Shown one piece after another: positions 44,298 to 56,200 of a stretch of 64,000 nucleotides of DNA. The position numbers and the translations under genes are program-made. The notes below the pieces were generated by a model. That model was given only the letters and a program-made list of their open reading frames with translations, did not search any database and was not told where the DNA came from. Each line of letters starts with the position of its first letter. The stretch's first letter is position 1. The stretch is taken from positions 62,001-126,000 of the forward strand of contig NZ_CBVJ010000027.1 of the NCBI RefSeq assembly GCF_000513275.1, given 5' to 3'. This stretch comes from Paenibacillus gorillae. Lineage in GTDB: Bacteria > Bacillota > Bacilli > Paenibacillales > Paenibacillaceae.

Positions 44298-47200
44298 ATG
44301 AAATCCATCCGTAATTTGTCTGGTGTATTGCTGGCACGTAAGGAAAACGATGCAGGAATTTTGTTTTGCGAAAGCGGTCAGGAACGCTACTTATCGTACA
44401 AGCAATTACTTACATCTTCCAGAAGGGCGCTCCATCTGCTGCGTCAGCGGGGGCTTAAACCAGGCGACTTTGCCGTCATGCAGACGGAAAATAACGAACG
44501 GTTTATCCTTCTCTTCTGGGCTTGCGTACTCGGCGGCATTATTCCTGTGCCAGTAACGGGGGCGCGCACGGACGAAGGGCGCAACAAGCTGATTCAGGTA
44601 TGCAAGCAGCTGGAAGACCCAAGATTACTCTGTGATGAAGAGATTTGGCCAGGTATTCAAAGCTATGCTTTGAAGCACGGCGAAGGGGAGACGCTGACGC
44701 TGCTGGAGTCCGGCAGCGTGTCGATTATAGAGGTGCTTACAGCGGCTGCAGATGAAGGCTGCCCTGAAGCTGATCTTCATGACGCAGCCGAGACGGATAC
44801 GGCTTTCATCCAGTTTACATCGGGCTCAACCGGAGATCCAAAGGGAGTCGTGCTGACGCATGGCAACCTGTTGTCGAACATGGCCGCCATTATCCGCGGC
44901 GCGAAGTCCACAGAGCGTGATTCTTCGCTTAGCTGGCTTCCGCTAACGCATGATATGGGGCTTATCGGCTTTCATCTGTCGCCGCTGTATGGCGGTATGA
45001 ATCAGCTGCATTTGCCGACTTCGACGTTTGTGCTTCATCCTATGAAATGGCTGGAGCTTACACATAAGCATCGGGTGACTTGCCTCTCTTCTCCAAATTT
45101 CGGTTATGTGCATTTTCTGCAGCACTGGAAGCCGGAAGGATCGGCAGATTGGGATTTGTCTTGTGTCCGGCTGATCTTTAACGGAGCCGAGCCCATATCC
45201 TCCGCCCATTGCCGCGAGTTTCTGAAGGCGATGAAGCCTTACGGGCTAAAGGGGAATTGCATTTTCCCCGTATACGGGCTTGCAGAAGCGAGTCTGGCTG
45301 TGACGTTCCCTGGAACAGAGGAGCATCTGAGCAGTGTTAAGCTTGAGCGCCAATCGCTGGCTGTCGGACAACCTGTACGAATTGCCAAGCATGAGGATCA
45401 CACCTCAATTGAGATCGTCGAGCTGGGCTTCCCGGTAGAAGATTGTGAGGTGCGCATTTGCGATGAAGCGGGGAACGCTGCGGCAGCAGGTATTATTGGC
45501 CTGATTCATATTAGGGGAGGCAATGTTACAAGTGGTTACTATAAGCGGCCTGATGTAAACAAGAAGATGATTTCCCGGGACGGGTGGCTGAATACGGGGG
45601 ATCTTGGCTTTCAACTGGAAGGGCGTCTATATGTGACCGGCCGTTTGAAGGACGTTATTTTTGTCAACGGGCAAAATGTGTATCCCCATGACCTGGAAGC
45701 GTTGATCAGCGTTCTGAAGGGAGCAGAGATCGGGAAAACAGCGATTGCAGCCGTTCAGGATGACACGACCAAACGGGATGAGATCGCCGTTTTTATTCAG
45801 CATCGCGGCAAGGTCAGCGGGTTCGTACCGCTGATGTCCGAGGTGAGAAGAATATTGAACGGATCGGCGGGCCTGGACGTTGCTTATGTTGTCCCCGTTC
45901 GGCGAATTCCTAAGACGACCTCCGGCAAAATTCAACGCTATGTATTGGCGGAAGCGCTGCGCCAAGGCGAATTTGCGGAGGTGCTTGACGATCTTGCCGT
46001 GCTGGAAGCAGCAGCCGCATTAGAGCGCTGTGCTGTGGAAGACGGTGCTGCACTACACTCGGATATCGGACTGGAGCCGGCTTCGGGAACGGAGCAGCGG
46101 ATACTGTCCATTTGGCGTGAAGTGTTGAAAAAGGATTACATAAGCCGTGAGGACGGTTTTCTTGTACAAGGAGGCAATTCGCTTAAGGCGGCATATGCTG
46201 CCGCCAGGCTGCAAGAGACGTTTGGCGTTGAGCTTACCCTTACCGAGCTGTTCTTGCATGATAAAGTCAGTTCGCTTGCCGCTTTGCTGGAGCAAAAGGT
46301 GCAGGAGGGTACAAGCGCCGATTTTGTTGCTGCTCCGCTCATAACCAAAGCAGTAGAGCAGAAGGTATATCCGGCGACACTGGCGCAGAAACGGCTATTC
46401 CTATTGGAAGAGCTGAATCCAGGGCTGCTCAATTACCATCTGCCTTTTGTAGTTCAAGTGAAGGGGCCGCTCGATATTGAAGTATTCCGTTCGGCATGGC
46501 GGTCCCTGATCGATCGGCATCCGGCGCTGCGGACGTCCTTTTATCGGGAAGAGGACCATGTGATGCAACGCATCGATCAGGTGGTCGAGCTGCCGTTTGT
46601 TGTGGTTGACGGAAGCGGCTGGACGGCGGAGGAACTTATACTGTATCAGCGTAGCTTCTTACAGCCGTTTTCTTTGGGGCAAGCACCGCTGTTGCGTATG
46701 GAGCTTATCCGAATGGAGAACGAGTCAAGCATACTGCTGCTGGATATGCATCATATCATTACGGACGGCACGTCGATGGGTATTTTGATGTCTGACCTTA
46801 TGAGATTTTATGAAGGAAACATAGCTGAGCCGTTGTCCATTCATAGCGGGGATATAGCGCTTTGGGAGGAAGCTGGTCGAAACGGCGGCTGGCTGGAGCA
46901 GCAAAAGCTTTACTGGCAAGAAATCTTCGGGGATGGTGTACCGTCTATCACGCTTCCTTCCACCTATCCAAGGCCGCAGTCGCCAAGCTATCGCGGGGCA
47001 ATTGAGGCCTTCGAGCTGGAGCCGGGGCTAGCCGAATCTCTGCGAGAATTAGCTAGAAGTCAGGGGGTAACGTTATATACCGTTCTGCTCTCCATTTACT
47101 ATACGCTGCTCGCCAAATATTCGGGCCAATCCGATATCGTAGTCGGCACGGCAGCCGCGCGACGGATGCGGCCGGAGCTGCAAAGCGTAGTCGGAATGTT

Positions 47201-50200
47201 CGTCAACATGATTCCGATTCGCCTGCACGGGCAAAGCGGTATTCGCTTCGACCATTGGCTGAAGCAGGTCCATGTGAATGTGCTGACGGCACTCGGCAAT
47301 GGAGATGTGCCTTATGAAGAAATAGCGGAGCTGGCGAATGTGAAACGGGAATACGGGCGGAATCCGCTGTTCGATTCGGTGTTCACGCTCCAAAACATGG
47401 AGCTGCCCGAGTGGCGGAGCAAGGATGTCGTCTATACCCGCCAAGCCATGGACAGCGGATCGGCCAAGTTCGATCTGACTTGGGAGTGCGTGGATACGGG
47501 TGCAGGGATCGAATTTTCACTGGAGTATGCGCTGGATTTGTATGATAAGCGAACCGCTGCAGGGTGGGCCCGGCATTATATAGCGCTCGCCCAGGCAGTC
47601 GCCGCGCAGCCGCATTCGACACTTGGCGAGCTTGATCCTGTCGATGAGCAAGAGCGGGAACTGCTGTTTCAGCGGAGTCGTTCATCTGCGGTGTCCATAC
47701 AAGATCTGTCACTGCACAGGCTGTTTGAACGGCAAGTACGGGAGACGCCCCAGAAAATTGCCGTTGAAATGGGCAATCTGGCGTATACCTACAGCGAGCT
47801 CAACGAACATGCCAACCGTTTCGCACGTATACTTGAAAGCCGCGGTATCACACCAGGGGCGAAGGTAGCTCTGCTGCTGCAGCGCTCGCCGAATATGATT
47901 GCGGCGATACTGGCCGTTCTGAAGGCTGGAGCGGTCTATGTCCCGATCGACCCGCAATATCCCGAAGAGCGTATTATGTTTATGCTGCAGGATACAGAAG
48001 CGCGGGTGATCGTAGCTTCGGCTGAGACGATAGAATTGAGCAACCGAGCTGCAGGTGACAGCATCCATGTCGTCAACATGGATGAACTCCATACGAGACG
48101 GGTCGATGAGTCCGGCCATAATCTGGATAACGACAGCTCTGCTGATGCGCTCGCTTATGTCATGTACACATCCGGCTCGACAGGCAAGCCGAAAGGGATT
48201 ATGACCACTCATCGCAATGTGTCCCGGATTGCCGTCTATACCGATTATGTAAATATTTCAGAACATGATGCGCTGCTGCAGCTCTCGAATTATGCCTTCG
48301 ACGGTTCAACCTTCGATGTGTACGGAGCACTGTTGAACGGTGCGAAGCTGACACTGGTTGGTGAGGAAGAAGTGGCAGATGTTCTGTCGCTGGGTGAGCT
48401 GATTGAAGAGAAAGGCATTACCGTATTTTTTGTGACCACGGCGCTGTTCAATACGCTGGTCGATCATGGGCTTGAGGCGCTGCGCGGCTTGCGCCATATT
48501 TTATTCGGCGGAGAGCGCGCTTCTGTACCGCATATCCGTAAAGCACTCCGCACACTTGGACCAGGTGTGCTGCTGCATGTTTACGGACCTACAGAAACGA
48601 CTGTGTTCGCTAGCTGTTATCCAATTACGGAGTCATGGAGCGAACAAGGACAGGCTACTGTGCCAATCGGGAAGCCGATTGCATGTTCAGAGACACTGGT
48701 GCTGAATGAGCAGGGCCGATTGCAGCCGGACTGGGTACCAGGCGAGCTGTGGATTGCGGGCGACGGTGTCGCATTAGGCTATGTGAATTTACCTGAGCAG
48801 ACGGCGTTGAAATTCAGGCCGCATCCGTTCCGCCAAGGTGAAACGGTGTACAGAACCGGTGACCTCGTGCGCCGCTTGCCTGATGGGAATCTGGAGTTTC
48901 TGGACCGTATCGATAGTCAGGTCAAGCTGCGTGGTTACCGGATTGAACTAGGTGAAATTGAGAGCAGGCTGCTGGAATGTACGGGCGTCAAGGAAGCCTT
49001 TGTGACGCTAATTGAGAATGACGGCGCACCGTATTTATGTGCCTATATTGTTGCGGAGCAGGCCGAGGAGCAGGCAAGTATGAAGAGCCAATTGACCGGC
49101 AAGCTGCCTGCATTTATGATTCCAACCGCCATTGTACAGTTGGAGAAGCTGCCGCTGAATGGGAGCGGCAAGGTAGACAAAAAAAGTCTGCCTGCGCCAG
49201 AGCGGACAGTCCAGCATGAAGCTCCTGCTACAGAAACTGAGATCATTGTCGCAGGCTTGTGGCAAGAAGTGCTTCATGCCGAAAAAGTTGGCGTGCTGGA
49301 CCACTTTTTTGAATATGGAGGCCATTCACTGAAGGCAGCGTCATTGACCTCGGCTATCTACAGGCATTGCGGGGTGCGCATGCCGCTTCAGGAAATTTTC
49401 AAGCTTCCGACAGTCAGAGAGCAGGCGGCCTGGATCGACAAGGCAGCAAAGGAAGCATACGAGCCTATAACTGGTGTACCTAAAGCCGCCTCCTATCCGC
49501 TCAGTCCGCCACAACGGCGCATGATTCTGGCAGAAAGCATGGCCAATATCGGACTCACTTACCATATTCCGCTTGTACTTAAACTATCAGGAACGGTGGA
49601 TGAGAGCAGAATTGAGCCAGCGCTTCAGAAGCTGGTCGACCGGCATGAGCCTTTGCGAACCTCTTATCATTGGATCGACGGCGTCCCTGCCCAGATTGTG
49701 CATGATTCGGCTGTCTTTGTCCTTCAAAGGGCGGAACTGACGGAGACACCGCTGCTCGAATGCGCCAGACAGTTTTTCCAGCCGCTCGAGCTGACCGCAG
49801 CACCGCTGCTTGCCGCTTGCTATTGCCGGGCTGCTTCAGAAGGAGCGGAGGCCTATCTGCTGTTCAACATCCACCACATCGCTGCAGACGGCATATCCGT
49901 CAAGCTTCTGCTGGAGGATTTGACTGCTTTTATCGAAGGAGCGGAGCTTGCGCCGCCAGCTCTTCACTACAAGGATTATGCCAATTGGCAGGCGCAGCAG
50001 TCAGACTCGGAGCAGGATAAAGCAAGCAGGGCATTTTGGAGGGAGCAGCTTGCAAAGCTGCCAGCACCGCTCGATGTGCCGCTGGATCACCCGCGCGGCG
50101 ACCGCCAGACATTTGCAGGTGATACGTATACCTTCCACATTCCAGCGGCGCTCACCTTGCAGCTGAAAGAGACAGCTGCAAACGCCGGAGCGAGCTTGAA

Positions 50201-53200
50201 CAGCCTGCTCTTTGCAGCATATGCACTATTGCTCAAGGGAACAGCAAATCAGTCAGAATTTGTAATCGGTTCTTTGGCAGCAGGCCGGGCACATCCTGAT
50301 ACAGACCGAATGATCGGCATGTTCAACCAGTTCTTGCCGATCGTGATGCAGGTAGCAGATGAAATGCCGTTCACGGCGTTGCTCGGTGAGACCCATGGAC
50401 GTTTGCTTGCTGCATATAGTCATGGCGATGTCAGTTTCGAGCACATGATGGAGGCGGCGGGGGATCATCATGACCCATCGCGCAACCCGTTATTTGATAC
50501 GATGCTGATTCTTCACAACCAGTTCGAAGATGAGAAGCTGGCGGTACAAGGGAACGGCTGGAGCATGGAGCCACTGTCCGTCAGCCACGGAACATCCAAG
50601 CTGGACTTCAAGCTTGATCTCTACAGTGATGGAGAAAGCGGTCTTAGAGCAGAACTCGAGTATAATACGGGATTATTTCATAGAGACACCATGGAACGGC
50701 TGGCAGCGCGGCTGCTTTACATTTTGGAGCAAACGGCCGCCAGACCTGACCTGATCTGCGGTGATGTCGACATGACAACGCCTATCGAAGAAGAGGCTTT
50801 TGCGGCATGGAATGATACGGGGAATGCATACCCGGTGGACCAAACGATTCACGGATGGTTCGCTGAGTCCGCGCGTCGGTGGCCGAATCGGACGGCAGTA
50901 CGGTCGGTTGAAGGCACGCTGACCTACGAGGAGCTGGATGACCGTGCCGAGCGCATGGCTGCCGTCCTAAGGAGCAAGGGAGTTGCCATCGAAACGATTG
51001 TGCCGATTGCTGCTCAGCGCTCGTTGTCTATGATGATTACGATCCTGGCAGTGCTTAAGGCGGGCGGGGCCTATTTGCCAATCGATCCGGAGCATCCGCC
51101 TGAGCGGATTCGAGGCATTCTGGAGGATAGTGGAGCCAAGCTGCTTCTGGCGGGAGCCAAGTGGATGCATGCGCTCCCGTACTTCGAGGGCGAAACGCTT
51201 GATTTGGACGACCTTGCTGCTGCTGCATCGGAGCTGCCATTGGGTGAAGGAAAAGTCAACCTGCCGTCTCAAGCTGGCTCCGAGCATTTGGCTTACGTCA
51301 TTTATACGTCAGGCTCCACCGGCAAACCCAAAGGCGTAATGGTGGAACACCGCGCAGTGATCAACAGGCTGAACTGGATGCAGAAGGCGTATCCGTTGAA
51401 TGAGGACGACGTTATTTTGCAAAAAACACCGATTACATTCGATGTTTCGGTATGGGAGCTGTTCTGGTGGAGCTTTGCTGGCGCCTCGCTATATTTACTG
51501 GAGCCGGGCGGGGAGAAGGAGCCGTCGCTCCTGCTGCGCACGATTGAAGAGCAGGCCGTTACGGTGATGCACTTTGTGCCATCGATGCTCGGCGTCTTTT
51601 TGCCCTATGCTGCGGACAGCAGAAGAGGCGGTGAGCTTCATTCCCTGCGATACGTCTTTGCGAGCGGCGAAGCTCTCAAGCCCCGTCATGCTGCAGGCTT
51701 TTACAGCCTGATGGATCGTGGCGGCAGTGGGTGCCGACTCATTAATTTGTACGGACCGACGGAAGCAACGGTCGATGTCAGTTATTATGATTGTCCGGAC
51801 ATTCAAGCAAGTACGATTCCAATCGGCAAGCCAATTCATAACATCCGGCTCTACATCGTGGATGAGGGGATGAAACCACAGCCGATCGGTGTGTCCGGTG
51901 AGCTATGCATCGCCGGTGCCGGTCTTGCACGAGGATATTACAACAGGCCGGATTTGACGGAGCAGAGCTTTGTTCCGAATCCTTTTACCGCAGGAGAAAA
52001 GCTGTACCGGACTGGCGATCGCGCAAGATGGCTGCCGGACGGCAATATTGAATATTTGGGCCGCTTCGACCATCAGGTCAAGCTGCGCGGTCTCCGCATC
52101 GAATGCGGCGAGATCGAGCATGCACTTCTTCTGCAGGCTGAAGTCCTCGATGCGGTAGTAAAGACAGTGACAGACGCTGCGGGAGAGCCGTCGCTCTGCG
52201 CATATCTCGTGACAGCGGACGGTGGATTAGCGCAAGAAGGCAGCCTTCGTGCTGCTCTTCAAGGACTGCTGCCGGAGTATATGATTCCTTCGTATTTTAT
52301 TGCGATGGAAGCGTTTCCCCTTAGCCCGAGCGGCAAAGTCGACCGAGGTCGACTGCCTCAGCCGCATTTTGCTGCTTCGTTGGCTTGTGGCGGCGAGCCG
52401 CCGGTTACACCGACAGAGCAGCAGTTGGCTGAGCTTTGGCAGACAGTGCTCGGTCTGAACGCCGGCGAGCCGGACACTCAAGCAGCGCTTGGAAGAGACG
52501 CTCATTTCTTTCAATTGGGCGGTCATTCCTTGCGTGCCGCGCAGCTTGCGGGCTTGATCGAGCAGCGATATGGAACGGCATTCGCGATGAAGGATGTGTT
52601 CGGTGCCCCCTTGCTGAGGGAAATGGCGATTCGCATCGACAACGCGCCTCCTAATCGGCCTGCGTTTATTACCCGGGCAGCAGATCGGCCGTTCTACCCA
52701 TTGTCACTCGCGCAGAACAGACTCTTTGTGCTGCAGCAGCTTTACCCTGACAGTACAGCCTACAATCTCCCTCTTGCTCTGAATCTAAGGGGCAAGCTGG
52801 ATCAGGACAGGCTGCGCGAGGCGATTCAAGGGCTGATTGACCGCCATGAACCGCTGCGCACCAGTTTTGACTGGATAGACGGAAAGCCGACGCAGCATGT
52901 TCATGATCGTGTTTCGTTTCAACTCTCCAAGCATTTGCTGTTGGAGGCTGCAGATTTGAATATATTTGCACGTACGGTCGTCCGACCATTCGATTTGCGA
53001 AAGGCTCCGTTAATTCGGGCATTTCTTGCGACGGACGGCGAAAGTCGGCATACGCTGCTGCTAGACATGCATCATATCGTCACGGACGGTGTATCCATGA
53101 ACGTCATGGCGAGTGATTTCGAGCAGCTGTATCGTGGCCGAAGCTTACAGCCATTAGCTGTCCATTATAAAGATGCTGCCGTGTGGCAGCAGGAGTGGAT

Positions 53201-56200
53201 GGCTTCGGAGGCGAGAGTACAGCAGGAGCAATATTGGGCATTCCGGCTAGCCGGTATGCTTCCTGTACTGCAATTACCGACCGATTATCCGCGTCCCCAA
53301 GAACAAAGCTTCGAAGGTGCCAAGCTTGCTGTACAAATTCCGGCAGAGCTTGCCCAGGGAATCGGCACAGCGGCGGAGCAATGGGGCGTTACGCCTTTCC
53401 ATATCTGGCTGGCTGCTTACCATGCGTTATTGCATCTGATGACGGGGCAGGACGATCATATTGTAGGTACGCCGACTGCTGGCCGATTCCATCCTGCAAC
53501 CGAGTCTCTCGTTGGAATGTTCGTCAATACGCTTCCGATTCGCAGCGAGCCATCCGGCGACCTGCCGTTCAGAGACTTCGCCTGGCAGATCAAAGAAACG
53601 ATGCTTGCGGCGCTGGACAATAGCTTACTTCCCTTCGAACACATGGTGACGATGCTGGATGTACCGCGTGATCTGAGCCGTAATCCGCTATTTGACACGA
53701 TGTTTGTCATGCAGCATATGGAGTCCGGACAGGCAGCGGCGGATGCCCTGCAATTCGAAGCACAGGTGCCGGATAATCGTGTATCGAAGCTGGACTTGAC
53801 GTTTGAGATTGCAGATCAGGGAGCCAAAGGCACAGCTTTGACGATTGAATATGCGACAGCACTGTTTAATGAAGACAGCATACGCAGAATGACAGAATGG
53901 TATTTCCGTATTATCAGTCTTGCACTGGCTGAACCGGAAATACCGCTCGCAGTAATCGGACTGCTTGACGACAAGACGGCGGAAATGATGAGCCGACAAT
54001 TTAATCGTACAGAAGTGCCGTATGCAAGCGGCGATACGATAGAGGTATATCTGGAGAGACAAGCGGTACAGACACCACAGGCCGTTGCGGTTGTAGCTGA
54101 GACTGGACAATTGACGTATGCAGAATTGAACCATAGGTCGAACCGGATGGCGCAGACGATCAGAAAGCAAGGTATCAAACGCGAAGAGCGTGTAGCCATC
54201 GTCATGGATCGCAGTCTGGAGATGATGATTGCAATCTTTGGCGTGCTGAAGGCGGGCGGAGCTTATGTACCTGTTGCGCCGAGCTTGCCGGCGGAGCGAA
54301 TTCGCTACATGCTGGACAATTCTGAAGCTAAGCTTGTTTTGACAAAGGGCAGTGTCCCAGAAGGATTGGAGACGCTTGTGCCATGTATTGACGTTCATGA
54401 AGCACTGGCACAGGAGCAGGACGATTCCCCTGTGGAGAAGCTGCATGATTCACGTACGCTTGCTTATGTCCTGTATACTTCAGGATCGACCGGACTGCCG
54501 AAAGGCGTCATGATCGAGCATCATTCGGTCGTTAACCGGATCGGCTGGATGCAGAAGCAATACGGACTGGACGCAAGCGGGGTCATTTTGCAGAAAACGC
54601 CGATTACCTTCGACGTATCGGTCTGGGAGCTGTTCTGGTGGAGCTTTGCGGGAGCCAAGCTGGTCCTGTTGCCTCCGGGCGGCGAAAAGAACCCCGTGCT
54701 GATGCTGGATACGATAGAACGGCATGGCGTAACGACGATGCACTTTGTACCCTCCATGCTGCACTTATTTCTTGAGCATTCCGGTTTGTTGCGCGGCGAG
54801 GCTAGGCTGGAGAGCCTAAGGTATGTGTTCGCCAGCGGCGAAGCACTGACTGTCGATCAGGTGCGGCGATTCCGCGAGCGAATCGGCATTCCATACGATA
54901 CTAGGCTGGTGAACTTGTATGGACCAACTGAGGCGACGGTGGATGTCACCTATTACGATTGCTCGGAGGGTGATCTTCCAATTCAAGTGCCGATTGGCAA
55001 GCCAATCGATAACACCTCCCTTTATATCCTGAGCGAAGGAGGGAAGCTCCAGCCTGTCGGCATTGCAGGGGAATTGTGCATATCCGGCGCGGGCCTCGGA
55101 CGGGGTTATATCGGACGGCCTGATTTGACAGGAGAAAAATTCGTTGAAAACCCTTATACCGCAGGCAATCTGATGTATCGGACAGGAGACCTTGCCAGGT
55201 GGTTGCCTGACGGAACAATTGAATATTTGGGCCGAATCGACCATCAGGTAAAAATAAGGGGGCAGCGCATCGAATGCGGGGAAATCGAGCATGTGCTGCT
55301 TCAGCATCCGGCGGTATCAGAAGCAGTGGTTATGAAGCGGAACCATGCAAGCGGAAGCGAAGCTTTATGTGCGTACATCGTTGGTTCCGAAGCTGTGGAT
55401 CATGGGGAACTTCGGGATTTTGCTGCATTGCGTCTGCCGGATTACATGGTTCCTTCTACCGTGATTGAGCTGCCAGCCATGCCTCTGTCAACAAACGGAA
55501 AAATCGACCGTAAGGCACTGCCTGAGCCAAAGCTTGAGTCGGATAGCGGTACTCTGTTCGTCGAAGCGGCAAGCGATATCGAGAGGGCGATTACCGCCGT
55601 ATGGCGCGAAATCCTGAATCGGGATGACTTCGGCATTCATCATCGTTTCTTCGATGTGGGGGGAGACTCGCTGCTGCTGGTAAGAGTGCACCAACGGCTG
55701 GAGGATTTGTACCCTGGTGCTCTCGGTGTAACAGACTTGTTCACTTATCCGACGATATTATCACTTGCCAACTATCTGGAGTCGAGAAACCGCGAGCTTG
55801 CAAGCTGGAGCTGGAGCGGCCTGCCGGTAGCAGACGACTGTGTCAATAGCAGCTATACCACAGAGCGCATAGGCAGTGTTCAGTTTCAAGTGGATACGAT
55901 GGTTTCACAAGAGCTTGCTGAACTTGCAATATCCCGTTCGGTGACCGTTGAAGCTTTGGCTTATGCCGTATATCTGTACTTCTGGCGCGGTGAGTCTGGC
56001 ATTAACCGACTTGTGCTTCCAGCGATGACGGACAACGGGCTGATTGCTCCGAAAGAAATCGACTTCGTGGAGGTTCGCAATTTCGATACGCTGCTGCATC
56101 ATGCTGCCAAGCGAGTGAGCGCAGGAGATTGTTATAGCGCGAGGCAAATTAGAAAGCAGCCGCAAGCCGATGCCGGATTTACCTTGTTCCCGTTATTTGC

